Of a stretch of 64,000 bases of DNA, positions 16,548 through 25,873 are shown piece after piece. The notes beneath the pieces were generated by a model. It was not told the DNA's origin and made no database searches. It was given only the letters and a program-made list of their open reading frames with translations. Numbering within the stretch: position 1 is the first letter of the stretch; every line of letters begins with the position of its first letter. Origin of the DNA: UBA4132 sp037133675 (GTDB lineage: Bacteria > Pseudomonadota > Gammaproteobacteria > Methylococcales > Methylomonadaceae); NCBI GenBank assembly GCA_037133675.1, contig JBAXNR010000003.1:25657-89656 (forward strand). Reading direction: 5' to 3'. Both the position numbers and the translations under genes were made by a program.

Positions 16548-17047
16548 ACGTCTAGTTTTTTTAGTCCCGCTAAAGGGCAGTTTGCTAATAAATCGATTAG
16601 CTTGCCTTTGTTGGGAATAGTCAGTTGTGGAGCAATTTCATAAAGTGGGTATAACACAAATGCCCGTTCGGTTAAACCTGAGTGGGGAACGGTTAAATCA
16701 GGCAAAGCAATGATGTTATCGCCATATAATAATATATCTAAATCCAGCGTTCTCGCACCCCAGCGTTCTTCTCTGATACGTCCATGATTATTTTCAATGC
16801 TTTGTAAGCCACGCAGTAATTCAAGCGGTGCTAATGTGGTTGCGACTGCCATCACCGCATTGACATAATCAGGTTGATCTTGTGGCCCCATTGGTAAGCT
16901 TTGATAAAGACAAGAAAAAGCCAGTTCTTTGACGTGGGCAAGCGCGGTAATGGCTGTCCGCGCTGAATAAAGTTGTTGACTGGGATTTTGGAGATTGCTG
17001 CCTAAGCCAATATAGGTAAGCACAGCTTCTGAACTGAGTGACTGCAT
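16544..17047 (-). CDS. folK: HPPK, 2-amino-4-hydroxy-6-hydroxymethyldihydropteridine pyrophosphokinase
   Basis: This 167-residue protein matches HppK: YIGLGSNLQNPSQQL near the N terminus, a central YQSLPMGPQDQPDYVNAV, and the signature WGARTLDLDILLYGD with the Mg-binding Asp pair. It transfers pyrophosphate from ATP to the pterin in folate synthesis. It starts two bases after the pcnB stop. Confidence 0.95.
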   Translation of the reverse strand: MQSLSSEAVLTYIGLGSNLQNPSQQLYSARTAITALAHVKELAFSCLYQSLPMGPQDQPDYVNAVMAVATTLAPLELLRGLQSIENNHGRIREERWGARTLDLDILLYGDNIIALPDLTVPHSGLTERAFVLYPLYEIAPQLTIPNKGKLIDLLANCPLAGLKKLDV

Positions 17048-17049
17048 GA

Positions 17050-18363
17050 TTAATCAGAACTCACTTCTTGAGGTTTAGATTTTTTACGGTAGTTTCTTTT
17101 GCGTGGCGATTTAGTGCTTTTCGCTTGCTGTGATGGCGCGGTCATTTTGCGTTGTTCGGTTTCATTGGCGTTTTGATAACTTTCCCACCACTTGGCTAAT
17201 TCAAGATCAGCACCCCCTGTTTGAGCGCGTAATAATAGAAAATCGTAAGCCGCTCTAAAGCGTGGATGAGTAATCAGTCGGCTAGGTTTAGAACCCACAC
17301 AGACATTAAACTTAGGCTGTAAACTCCATAGTTCACGCATGGCAAGAGTGATATGACGCGGTAACGCGGTGCTTTTTACCTGCATAGCGATGACTTCGTT
17401 GGCAGCTTCTTGATAGGCTACAAATTCAGGCGAACCTTTTGCCATTTTTTGCTTGCTGCGTATTTGCACCGCATCCCATAAAAAAGCAGCAAATAAAAAA
17501 TACGCTGTGACGGTTTTGCCTTCGGCAATGCGATTGTCGGAATTTTCTAAGGCTTTAATCAATAATAATCGGGGGAAGCCTTCGTCCTCAACGGCTAAGC
17601 TGTTTTCTGTGGCAGGAAATAGCACTTGAAACAGTCCATAGTGCCGAAGCATTTCAAAGGTTTGTAATGCGTAGCCTGACATAAAAAGCTTTAAGGATTC
17701 ATCATAAAGTCGCGCAGACGGAATGCTGGCTAATAATTCCGCGACATTGTGCATGGCTTTTTCACAATCAGGATGAATATGAAAACCCAATTTGACCGCA
17801 AAACGCACCGCTCGCAACATTCGCACAGGGTCTTCACGAAAACGCGTTTCAGGATCGCCTATTAAACGCAGTATGCCCGCTTGATGGTCTGCCATGCCGC
17901 CTGTGTAATCGACCACGGAAAAATCTTTGATATTGTAATATAAGGCGTTGACGGTAAAATCGCGTCGCCATACGTCTTGTTCAATCGTGCCATAGACATT
18001 ATCACGCAATAACCGCCCTTCTTTATTGAGGACTTGGTCATCATTTCGCGCCTCTCCTGCACCGCGAAAAGTGGCAACTTCAATTACTTCATGACCAAAA
18101 TGCACATGAGCAAGCCGAAATCGCCGACCAATAATGCGGCAGTTACGAAATACTTTTCTGACTTGTTCAGGATCAGCATTGGTAGCAACATCAAAATCTT
18201 TAGGCTCTCGTCCTAATAATAAATCACGCACACAGCCACCGACCAGATAAGCATCAAAGCCCGCTTTTTGCAATTGATAAAGCACCTTTAAAGCATTGAC
18301 ACTGATTTGCTTGCGCGAGATACAATGTTCTGGTCGCGCATAAATGCTAACGTTACTCTGCAC
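17050..18363 (-). CDS. pcnB: Poly(A) polymerase I
   Basis: This 437-residue class II nucleotidyltransferase has the catalytic YLVGGCVRDLLLGREPKDFDVAT motif with the two Asp of DFD, the RRDFTVNALYYN segment and FREDPVRMLRAVRFA. The C-terminal tail is Lys/Arg/Ser-rich (about 405-437), as in PcnB and unlike CCA-adding enzymes, which tend to lack this basic tail. It adds 3' poly(A) tails that promote RNA decay, which is functionally related to pnp elsewhere in this window. It heads the operon with folK, panB and panC. Confidence 0.92.
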   Translation of the reverse strand: MQSNVSIYARPEHCISRKQISVNALKVLYQLQKAGFDAYLVGGCVRDLLLGREPKDFDVATNADPEQVRKVFRNCRIIGRRFRLAHVHFGHEVIEVATFRGAGEARNDDQVLNKEGRLLRDNVYGTIEQDVWRRDFTVNALYYNIKDFSVVDYTGGMADHQAGILRLIGDPETRFREDPVRMLRAVRFAVKLGFHIHPDCEKAMHNVAELLASIPSARLYDESLKLFMSGYALQTFEMLRHYGLFQVLFPATENSLAVEDEGFPRLLLIKALENSDNRIAEGKTVTAYFLFAAFLWDAVQIRSKQKMAKGSPEFVAYQEAANEVIAMQVKSTALPRHITLAMRELWSLQPKFNVCVGSKPSRLITHPRFRAAYDFLLLRAQTGGADLELAKWWESYQNANETEQRKMTAPSQQAKSTKSPRKRNYRKKSKPQEVSSD

Positions 18364-18634
18364 ATTGACTGGCTCAGCTTCATTTTTGGCTGAGTTAATA
18401 ATTTTTTTGAAAAAGTTTAAAATGACCTGTGACCCTGTTTGTTTTGCTACGTTTTGATAATCATATCATTTCAATCAATTCTAGCCCAATCATATAGGCT
18501 TGTTTTCTTTTACATTAACCTTTTGAATATAGTAGAATCACTGTGCTGACTTTCATCTACTACGCAGATAAAAGACCAGTAAACCCTATTTAAACACGCT
18601 TATCACTTAATTAGCGCACTTGTCTGGATTTGTT

Positions 18635-18814
18635 ATGTTCAAAAAAATTCTTAATGGCTTAATTGACCATCCTATTTTAACCAGTCTTTTTATATCAGAT
18701 TTTGGTGTTCTTTTGTTTCATAGACCGCCTTTTGTGTTTTCTTTGCTCATGTTAGGTGCATTGATAGCAATGTGTATGTATTTCGGTCAAAAATTAGCTT
18801 TGTTCAGCAATTAA
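18635..18814 (+). CDS. Small hypothetical membrane protein
   Basis: This 59-residue reading frame from ATG 18635 (an in-frame TTG at 18620 is also possible) has two hydrophobic stretches, LTSLFISDFGVLLF and FVFSLLMLGALIAMCMYF. No family is recognised. Its stop is followed at once, in the same frame, by the TTG used for the RDD protein, so the two may be translated by reinitiation. The 256 bases upstream, to pcnB, show no gene. Confidence 0.4.
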   Translation: MFKKILNGLIDHPILTSLFISDFGVLLFHRPPFVFSLLMLGALIAMCMYFGQKLALFSN

Positions 18815-19258
18815 TTGTCTCAGAATGCCAAAAAACTTTCAAAATCAGGGGTTGATGCACAATCAGCCCCTAGTTTTTTGTGTCGATTGGTCATCGTTTT
18901 TTACGATTTCCTCTTACTCATCGCCTTGCTATTTTTAGCAACTGCTCTGTTACTGCCGTTTGGTGAGGCGGTTATTCGAGAAAAAATCTTTTACCGCCCC
19001 TATCTGCTGCTGGTTAGCTTTATTTTTTACGGCTGGTTTTGGACACATGGTGGGCAAACCTTGGGCTTACGCGCATGGAAAGCAAAAGTATTAACAACCG
19101 ATCAACAACCTATTAACTGGGTTCAGGCGTTGGTACGTTTTGTGACTGCTTTTGCTTCTTGCGGACTCGGTTTATTATGGATACCGCTAGATAAAAAACG
19201 GCGCAGTTGGCACGATTACTTGTCCAAAACAGCGGTGTTTTTTGACGAAAAAAAATAA
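18815..19258 (+). CDS. RDD-family membrane protein
   Basis: This 147-residue protein has three hydrophobic segments. It shows the RDD features: a basic-acidic start to the first helix (CRLVIVFYDFLLLIALLF), GQTLGLRAWKAKV in the middle, and a C-terminal GLLWIPLDKKRRSWHDYLSKT. RDD proteins are small inner-membrane proteins of mostly unknown function, some linked to Na+/H+ exchange. The TTG start is chosen because no in-frame ATG or GTG precedes the conserved part. It immediately follows the stop of the small membrane ORF. Confidence 0.7.
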   Translation: MSQNAKKLSKSGVDAQSAPSFLCRLVIVFYDFLLLIALLFLATALLLPFGEAVIREKIFYRPYLLLVSFIFYGWFWTHGGQTLGLRAWKAKVLTTDQQPINWVQALVRFVTAFASCGLGLLWIPLDKKRRSWHDYLSKTAVFFDEKK

Positions 19259-19300
19259 ATATCCCTCTATCTTCAATAACTTATTCGACTTGATAACGAT

Positions 19301-21346
19301 ATGAATAACCCTTTGTTAATAAACGCCCCACTGCCGTTATTTTCCCAAATAAAACCTGAACATATTGAACCCGCTATAGATCAACTATTAGTGAAAGCCC
19401 GTTCATTAGTTGAAGAGCAACTACAAACCAGAAAAAATTACTCGTGGGAAAAACTCATTGAACCGCTGGAAGTGGTGGAAAATGAACTACATAAAGCATG
19501 GTCGCCTGTCAGTCATCTTAATTCAGTGCTTAACAGTGATGAACTTCGTGCTGCGTATAATGCCTGTTTGCCTAAACTCAGTGATTACGGCACAGAAATG
19601 GGGCAGAACAAAGCCTTATTTAATGCCTATCGACTCATTGCTAAAAGCGCGGAATTTGCTGGTTTCGATACAGCACAGCAAAAAATCATTCGTAATGCTT
19701 TAAGAGATTTTCGCTTATCAGGCATTGATTTAACGGAAGCGCAAAAACAACGTTACAAAGAAATTGCGCAAGAATTGTCGAGTTTTACCAGTCGGTATTC
19801 AGAAAATGTCCTCGATGCTACCAATGCGTGGAGCAAACTCATCACCCACAAACAAGACTTAGCGGGGCTACCCGAATCCGCATTGGAACAAGCAAAACAA
19901 ACTGCGCAAAATCGCGGTGAAGATGGCTGGATGCTTACTCTACAATTTCCGTCTTATCTTGCTGTGATGACATACTCAGATGATTGGTTATTACGCGAAG
20001 AACTCTACCAAGCTTTTAGCACTCGCGCTTCTGACCAAGGCCCTCAATACCCCGATAAAGACTGGGATAATACGCCTATCATGGAACGTATTTTGGCATT
20101 GCGTCATGAAAAAGCCCAACTACTAGGCTTTGATAATTATGCGGAGTTGTCTTTAGCTACCAAAATGGCAGACAAGCCAGACGAAGTCATGAGTTTTCTG
20201 GAAGATTTAGCCAATAAATCATGGCGACAAGCGCGTAACGATTTTATTGAGCTCAAAGAATTTGCCTTGCAACACTATCATTTTGGTGATCTCCAGCCGT
20301 GGGATATTAGTTATTACAGCGAAAAAATGCGCCGTCATCAATATCAACTGTCGCAAGAAGAAGTCAAAAGCTATTTTCCAATTACTCCTGTACTCACTGG
20401 CTTATTTGCGATAGTCGAAAAACTTTATGGCTTACAAATTAGTGAAATCTACGACTTTGATAGCTGGCATCCTGACGCTCGTTTCTTTGCTATTCATGAT
20501 AAAAATGGGCAGCTACGCGGACAATTTTATCTTGACCTGTATGCGCGTGAACACAAACGCGGCGGCGCGTGGATGGATGATTGCGCAGGACGTACGAAAA
20601 TCAACAGCGTATTGCAAACTCCTGTCGCCTATTTAGTATGTAATTTTACCCCGCCGACTGCTGACACCGTTGCCCTGCTTACCCATGATGATGTCACCAC
20701 CTTGTTTCATGAATTCGGTCATGGCTTGCATCACTTATTAACGCAAGTTGATTATTTAGGAGTATCAGGCATTAATGGCGTGGAATGGGATGCCGTCGAA
20801 CTGCCTAGCCAATTTATGGAAAACTGGTGCTGGGATAAAGAAGCTCTCGCGCTGATTTCATGGCATTATCAAACAGGTGAGTCATTACCTGACGCATTAT
20901 TTGAAAAAATGATTGCCGCGAAAAACTTTCAAGCGGGCATGACAATGGTCAGACAACTAGAATTTAGCCTATTTGATTTTAGAATTCACCGTGATTACGA
21001 TCCAGAAAAAGGCGGTCGTATTTATGACACCTTAGAAAAAGTCAGATCCCAAGTTGCCGTTATGCCAGCCGCGCCCTTTAATCGCTTCGCCCACAGTTTT
21101 TCCCATATTTTTGCAGGCGGCTATGGCGCAGGCTATTACAGCTACAAATGGGCTGAGGTATTATCTTGTGATGCGTTTTCACTGTTTGAAGAAAACGGTA
21201 TTTTCGATGCTGACACAGGTCAGTCATTTCTTACTAACATCCTTGAAAAAGGCGGTAGTGAAGATGCCATGAGCTTGTTTGTTAAATTTCGCGGGCGCAA
21301 ACCCAGCATAGACGCACTACTTCGACATAATGGCATAGCTGAATGA
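19301..21346 (+). CDS. prlC: Oligopeptidase A (M3 metallopeptidase)
   Basis: This 681-residue cytoplasmic zinc peptidase has the M3 signature FHEFGHGLHHLL, placing zinc ligands at His470 and His474 and the catalytic Glu at 471, with further conserved GVEWDAVELPSQFMENW. Length and order match E. coli PrlC, which degrades short peptides and cleaved signal peptides. No clear Shine-Dalgarno precedes the ATG. Its stop overlaps the ubiD start (ATGA). Confidence 0.93.
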   Translation: MNNPLLINAPLPLFSQIKPEHIEPAIDQLLVKARSLVEEQLQTRKNYSWEKLIEPLEVVENELHKAWSPVSHLNSVLNSDELRAAYNACLPKLSDYGTEMGQNKALFNAYRLIAKSAEFAGFDTAQQKIIRNALRDFRLSGIDLTEAQKQRYKEIAQELSSFTSRYSENVLDATNAWSKLITHKQDLAGLPESALEQAKQTAQNRGEDGWMLTLQFPSYLAVMTYSDDWLLREELYQAFSTRASDQGPQYPDKDWDNTPIMERILALRHEKAQLLGFDNYAELSLATKMADKPDEVMSFLEDLANKSWRQARNDFIELKEFALQHYHFGDLQPWDISYYSEKMRRHQYQLSQEEVKSYFPITPVLTGLFAIVEKLYGLQISEIYDFDSWHPDARFFAIHDKNGQLRGQFYLDLYAREHKRGGAWMDDCAGRTKINSVLQTPVAYLVCNFTPPTADTVALLTHDDVTTLFHEFGHGLHHLLTQVDYLGVSGINGVEWDAVELPSQFMENWCWDKEALALISWHYQTGESLPDALFEKMIAAKNFQAGMTMVRQLEFSLFDFRIHRDYDPEKGGRIYDTLEKVRSQVAVMPAAPFNRFAHSFSHIFAGGYGAGYYSYKWAEVLSCDAFSLFEENGIFDADTGQSFLTNILEKGGSEDAMSLFVKFRGRKPSIDALLRHNGIAE

Positions 21347-22803
21347 AATACCGAGACCTGCGTGACTTCATCACCCAACTGGAAAAACAAGGCGAGTTAA
21401 AACGTATCACCATTCCTGTTAATCCCTATCTGGAAATGACGGAAATTTGTGATCGTGTCCTCAAACAACAAGGTCCCGCCCTATTATTTGAGAATCCCAC
21501 AGGCTATAACATCCCCGTATTAGCTAATCTTTTCGGTACGCCACGCCGTGTTGCGATGGGCATGGGCGCGGAATCCGTTACTGAATTACGCGGTATCGGT
21601 GAATTACTCGCCACGCTCAAAGAACCTGAGCCGCCTAAAGGCATGAGAGATGCGTGGGAGAAATTTCCCATCTATAAACAAGTGCTGAATATGGCACCTA
21701 AATTAGTCAGCAATCCGCCGTGTCAAGAATTAGTCAGAATTGGTGATGAAATCGATTTAAGCGTTTATCCGATACAAACCTGCTGGCCCGATGATGCCGC
21801 GCCGTTAATCACTTGGCCCTTAGTCATCACCAAAGGTCCGCATAAACAACGGCAAAACCTTGGCATTTATCGCCAACAAGTTATCGGCAAAAATAAAGTT
21901 ATTATGCGCTGGTTAGCCCACCGTGGTGGCGCGTTGGATTTTAGAGAATGGCAGATTGCCCATCCGAATGAACCGTTTCCTGTTGCGGTTGCACTGGGTG
22001 CAGACCCTGCAACTATTTTGGCAGCGGTCACGCCTGTTCCTGACACCCTGTCTGAATACGCCTTTGCCGGGCTATTGCGTGGTAGTAAAACCGAAGTTGC
22101 CAAGTGCATATTGAGTGATTTACAAGTCCCCGCCAGTGCAGAAATTGTTTTAGAAGGTTTTATTTATCCCAATGAAACTGCACCCGAAGGCCCGTTCGGA
22201 GATCACACAGGCTATTACAATGAAGTCGGTGAATTTCCCGTATTTACTGTGGAACGCATTACCCAACGCACCGCACCCATTTATCACAGCACCTTTACAG
22301 GCAAACCACCCGATGAACCCGCGATTTTAGGCGTAGCGTTAAACGAAGTATTCGTGCCGATATTACAAAAACAATTCCCTGAAATTATCGATTTCTACTT
22401 GCCGCCTGAAGGTTGCTCATACCGTATGGCAGTTATCAGCATGAAAAAGCAATACGCAGGTCATGCTAAACGCGTCATGCTCGGCACTTGGTCATATTTA
22501 CGGCAATTTATGTACACCAAATTTGTGATAGTCGTCGATGATGATATTGATGTTCGTAACTGGCAAGAAGTGATTTGGGCAATCACCACCCGCATGGATC
22601 CTGCTCGTGATTTAACTATTTTAGAAAACACCCCGATTGATTATTTAGATTTTGCTTCACCCGTCTCAGGACTAGGTTCAAAAGTCGGCTTTGATGCCAC
22701 CAACAAATGGGCAGGCGAAACTAACCGCGAATGGGGCAAAACTATTGTTATGTCACCCGAAGTTATTCAGCGCGTTGATGCAATGTGGGATTCGTTGTTT
22801 TAG
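21343..22803 (+). CDS. ubiD: UbiD, 3-octaprenyl-4-hydroxybenzoate decarboxylase
   Basis: This 486-residue protein has UbiD-family landmarks: MKYRDLRDFITQLEKQGELKR at the N terminus, the prenylated-FMN/metal-binding region with NLGIYRQQVIG and RWLAHRGGA, and EGPFGDHTGYYN with a catalytic Glu. It decarboxylates the ubiquinone precursor and needs prenyl-FMN from UbiX. The four-base overlap with prlC suggests co-transcription, although the functions are unrelated. Confidence 0.93.
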   Translation: MKYRDLRDFITQLEKQGELKRITIPVNPYLEMTEICDRVLKQQGPALLFENPTGYNIPVLANLFGTPRRVAMGMGAESVTELRGIGELLATLKEPEPPKGMRDAWEKFPIYKQVLNMAPKLVSNPPCQELVRIGDEIDLSVYPIQTCWPDDAAPLITWPLVITKGPHKQRQNLGIYRQQVIGKNKVIMRWLAHRGGALDFREWQIAHPNEPFPVAVALGADPATILAAVTPVPDTLSEYAFAGLLRGSKTEVAKCILSDLQVPASAEIVLEGFIYPNETAPEGPFGDHTGYYNEVGEFPVFTVERITQRTAPIYHSTFTGKPPDEPAILGVALNEVFVPILQKQFPEIIDFYLPPEGCSYRMAVISMKKQYAGHAKRVMLGTWSYLRQFMYTKFVIVVDDDIDVRNWQEVIWAITTRMDPARDLTILENTPIDYLDFASPVSGLGSKVGFDATNKWAGETNREWGKTIVMSPEVIQRVDAMWDSLF

Positions 22804-22942
22804 TGAATGTTTTAGAAAATCGAACGCAAAAACTTAAATTTTAGGACGTGGATCAAACGACTCAATCGCAAAACGTGTGAGACCGTGAAAGTATTAATCA
22901 CTCCAAGCAAAATATTCATTTTTAGATACTGTACAATCAAAC

Positions 22943-22979
22943 CCGTCATTCTGCATGGATGCTGGAATGACGGTGTTTT
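22943..22979 (+). terminator. Stem-loop with T-run after ubiD
   Basis: CCGTCATTC (22943-22951) pairs with GAATGACGG (22965-22973), followed by TGTTTTT. It lies about 140 bases after ubiD on the plus strand and looks like a Rho-independent terminator. The CCGTCATTC...GAATGACGG form also resembles a common dispersed repeat. The rest of the 22804-23212 gap holds no gene. Confidence 0.5.
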
Positions 22980-23080
22980 TAGCAGTATAGTTGTTGTAAT
23001 AGAATACTTTCACAGCCTCTAAAGCTATTGGATTCCAATGTAAATGTTAAAAGAAATATACTCAGCTACTTAAGATCGTT

Positions 23081-23101
23081 TGGGCAGTGTGTCACTGCCC
23101 A
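23081..23101. repeat. Perfect hairpin TGGGCAGTG/CACTGCCCA
   Basis: Nine-base arms (23081-23089, 23093-23101) flank TGT. It may act as a terminator for the minus-strand methyltransferase gene ending at 23213. Confidence 0.4.
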
Positions 23102-23150
23102 CAATTAAGCCGTTTGTACTGACCTTGTTGAAGGAACTCCGAAGCCAATA

Positions 23151-23207
23151 GGTCAAGGAGTTCATGGTTCGATTATTCGACAAGCTCACAGCTCACCACG
23201 AACGCTA
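23151..23207. repeat. Degenerate dispersed repeat (GAGTTCATGGTTCG ... TTCGACAAGCTCA type)
   Basis: The segment contains GAGTTCATGGTTCG, TTCGACAAGCTCACAGCTCA and CACGAACGC. This is the pattern of a widespread intergenic repeat whose arms are 'GTTCGTGGTGAGC' and 'GCTCAC..GAAC'. It is another copy of the family suggested at 11333-11366. Confidence 0.4.
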
Positions 23208-23212
23208 TCATT

Positions 23213-24007
23213 TTATTGTGTGTTAGCTCTATGCTTACGCATACACCAGTAAATTTCACCACTGAGTGAAGGAAACAACGCACCCCACAGTAGATTCAAG
23301 CGTACCCAGAAAGGATAGTTTTCTAAGGCAAAATTGCGTTTACGAAGCATATAAGTACCTGATAGAAAATCCAAGTTTAACCCACAGCTTTCCGCCATGC
23401 TTTTTACTCGTTGTGGTGAAAAAGTGCTGACGTGTCCAAAATCAGCGGCTGTTTTACGGATTTTTTCTTGGCGGTAGGCTTGGATAATTTGCGGCACAGC
23501 AGGAAAACCACCGATTAATACACCGTCTGACATTAATGCAGGGGTAAGTTTAGCAACCAATTTTTCAGGTTCAAATAAATGCTCAAGTAGATGTAACACA
23601 ATAATGACATCGTATTTTTCAGCCAACTGAAACTCTGGCACATCGACATTGGCTTGAATTTGCTTGGTATAACCAGATTCGCTGAGTTCAGGTTGCAATT
23701 TGTAATCGACTGCCTCCCAACAGTCAATATTAGTAAAACCTGCATCCTGCATATAACGGCGCATTTGCCCTCTATCAACACCAATTTCACACACGCGTAT
23801 AGGTCGTCCTAGTCGCTGTTGTTGGGCTTTTATAAGATGATACATAAACCAGTAGCGCAATAGTTTAATTGGATAATGGGTGCTGCTTGTGCTATCACTT
23901 ATTTTTTTTACCCAGCTTTGTTCATCAAAAGACGCTAAGCTCCACTGAATAGCGGCTTGTAATGGGGTTGTTACGGCAATTTGTTCTTTCATGCGTGTAT
24001 GTGTCAA
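23213..24007 (-). CDS. SAM-dependent class I methyltransferase, substrate unknown
   Basis: This 264-residue protein has a Rossmann methyltransferase core. Motif I is VCEIGVDRGQMRRYM (about 82-96). An acidic strand end (IDCWEAVDY) and motif IV, YDVIIVLHLLEHLFEPEKL, are typical of class I enzymes with the LLEHL signature. The C-terminal region is rich in aromatic and basic residues (NYPFWVRLNLLWGALFPSL). Substrate cannot be told from sequence. It forms a possible minus-strand pair with the YdjM-like gene upstream (41 bases between them). Confidence 0.75.
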   Translation of the reverse strand: MTHTRMKEQIAVTTPLQAAIQWSLASFDEQSWVKKISDSTSSTHYPIKLLRYWFMYHLIKAQQQRLGRPIRVCEIGVDRGQMRRYMQDAGFTNIDCWEAVDYKLQPELSESGYTKQIQANVDVPEFQLAEKYDVIIVLHLLEHLFEPEKLVAKLTPALMSDGVLIGGFPAVPQIIQAYRQEKIRKTAADFGHVSTFSPQRVKSMAESCGLNLDFLSGTYMLRKRNFALENYPFWVRLNLLWGALFPSLSGEIYWCMRKHRANTQ

Positions 24008-24048
24008 AAGGATTGGTTACAAAATAAGGCTAATTTTAACTGCTAGTC

Positions 24049-24762
24049 TCATTTTTGGTTGGTTTTTTTAACAACAGAGGTGATAGAGGCTGATTTTACA
24101 ACCGTATGTTGTGCTTGCCATGCTTTGATTAAGGGTTGTGGTTGCGGTGTTATCCAAGCCAGTCCTATGGTAAACACTAACATTAATGCTGAAGCGGTCT
24201 TATTGTTATAGCTGTAGAGTTTTAAAGCGGTGCCAAAGGATTTTTTCATGCGTTTATTGGATAAATCCACGCTGTAAAGTTCATCCAATAACAGGTGAAC
24301 AATAAAGCCAAAGCCAATAAAAAAGCCGCTTAACCACGAATGTAAAATATCCCAATGCAGAAAATAATAGCCGATACACACCATAAGCAAACAAAAAAAT
24401 GTCGCTGTTAAAATAGAATGAAAAATACCACGGTGGCTAGTGAAATGGTCAAATAAGGAAAGTAGTGTGTAGCGCACTATTACATAAGTCGCCCCTGCCA
24501 TTAATAATAGAATGTGGGGCTGATAGTTATTTTTAAAGACATTAATGACAGTCAATAGGGCAATAAGTGCTAAGGTAGTAAAAAATAGTTTGATGGGCGT
24601 TGAGTTCCCTGAATCAATATCGGGCAACATACCGCCAATTGCACCAAAGGCTATCATCCAAGGTGTGTCGGTGATAGTCATGATATTTATATTGACTGCA
24701 ACCAGCGCGACACCTGCGCTGGCAGCAATAGCAACCGATAAGTGAGTGTTAAAATTGGCCAT
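24049..24762 (-). CDS. YdjM-family inner-membrane protein (DUF457-type predicted metal-dependent hydrolase)
   Basis: This 237-residue protein has about five transmembrane helices. It shows the family motifs NFNTHLSVAIAAS (His near the N terminus), GGMLPDIDSGNS with the Asp pair, HFTSHRGIFHS and HLLLDELYSVDLSNKRMKKSFG. These conserved His/Asp residues are thought to bind metal. E. coli YdjM is an SOS-regulated relative; I do not see a clear LexA box here. The role is unknown. Confidence 0.78.
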   Translation of the reverse strand: MANFNTHLSVAIAASAGVALVAVNINIMTITDTPWMIAFGAIGGMLPDIDSGNSTPIKLFFTTLALIALLTVINVFKNNYQPHILLLMAGATYVIVRYTLLSLFDHFTSHRGIFHSILTATFFCLLMVCIGYYFLHWDILHSWLSGFFIGFGFIVHLLLDELYSVDLSNKRMKKSFGTALKLYSYNNKTASALMLVFTIGLAWITPQPQPLIKAWQAQHTVVKSASITSVVKKTNQK

Positions 24763-24809
24763 ATTCTAAAAATTTTTTGTAAAATAGCAGTTATACCCTA
24801 ACTTTAGCT

Positions 24810-25190
24810 TTGTGGCTAACCACCATAGCCTCTTATGACTCACTCAGTTGTTTTAAAGCCTACGATATACGCGGGCGACTTCCCGATGAACTCAATCCCG
24901 ATATTGCTTATCGCATCGGTCGCGCTTTTGCTCACTACCTTCAACCCAATCGAGTGGTGGTCGGGCGTGATATGCGTTTATCCAGTAATGAACTAGCCAA
25001 TGCGGGCGTGGAGGTGTATTGAAAATAAGTGTGCATCATTATTTTAGAGATTTTTCTTATTGCGACAGTGGTATGATTCTGTGGTTATTGGTCATTGAAT
25101 TAATGAGCAAAAGCGGCAAAAAACGATGAGTTATTGGCGTTATTGGAAGTGGCGCAAGCTTTTCGTGGACAAAAAAATACTATCAGATAA
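24810..25190 (+). pseudogene. Collapsed phosphomannomutase/phosphoglucomutase gene (both ends kept, middle lost)
   Basis: Two separated fragments of the same enzyme are visible. At 24840-25019 one frame reads SCFKAYDIRGRLPDELNPDI and VVVGRDMRLSSNELANA, the N terminus of CpsG/AlgC-type phosphohexomutases. It ends in a stop at 25020-25022. At 25022-25125 another frame reads KISVHHYFRDFSYCDSGMI then LWLLVIELMSKSGK, which belongs to the C-terminal part of those enzymes. After a further shift in the AAAAAA run, 25120-25190 continues NDELLALLEVAQAFRG. Roughly 300 residues, including the catalytic Ser loop, are missing. No function can remain. Confidence 0.82.
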
Positions 25191-25207
25191 TTAACAGCGA
25201 GGACACA

Positions 25208-25873
25208 ATGCGACTTTTATTGGTTGAAGATGATGAAATACTTGGCGATGGTCTAGTCGCGGGTTTAAAAATGGAAGGTTACGCAGTGGATTGGCTAACT
25301 AACGGTAGGCTTGCCGATGAAGCCTTAAAAACCAATAGCTATGAACTAATCGTGTTAGATTTGAATTTGCCCGATATGGATGGCATGGCAATTTTACGCG
25401 CCTTAAGAAGTCGTAAAAATGAAACGCCCGTGATGGTGTTGACCGCTAAAGATACTATTCCAGACCGAGTAATGGGTTTGGACAGTGGTGCAGATGATTT
25501 TGTCATCAAGCCGTTTGAACTGGACGAGGTATGTGCCAGATTACGCGCTCTTGCCCGACGAAATGAAGGGCGTAGCGTGCCTAATATCGAATATAAAGGC
25601 ATCGTGTTAGATCCCGCTTCTCGTTTAGTGACTTTTAATGACGAAAAAGTCGAGTTATCACAAAAAGAATTTGAGATACTCAGTTTTCTGATGGGTAATA
25701 TCGGCAAAGTGGTTTCTAAAGCTCGCTTAGAAGAAAGTCTATATTCGTGGGATTCTGATGTAGAAAGCAACACCGTTGAAGTCTATATTCATTATCTACG
25801 CAAAAAACTTGATGCTTCCTTGATACGCACGGTCAGAGGCGTGGGCTATATCATTGATAACGATACCGACTAA
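25208..25873 (+). CDS. OmpR/PhoP-family response regulator
   Basis: This 221-residue regulator has a receiver domain (1-115) with acidic pair Asp8/Asp9, phospho-acceptor Asp51 (VLDLNLPDMDG), Thr79 and Lys101 (KPFELDE). A winged-helix DNA-binding domain (about 125-218) shows LSQKEFEILSFLMGN, the recognition helix SNTVEVYIHYLRKKLD and VRGVGYII. It belongs to the QseB/PmrA-like branch. Its stop overlaps the kinase start by one base, so the two form a two-component operon. The stimulus is unknown. Confidence 0.92.
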   Translation: MRLLLVEDDEILGDGLVAGLKMEGYAVDWLTNGRLADEALKTNSYELIVLDLNLPDMDGMAILRALRSRKNETPVMVLTAKDTIPDRVMGLDSGADDFVIKPFELDEVCARLRALARRNEGRSVPNIEYKGIVLDPASRLVTFNDEKVELSQKEFEILSFLMGNIGKVVSKARLEESLYSWDSDVESNTVEVYIHYLRKKLDASLIRTVRGVGYIIDNDTD

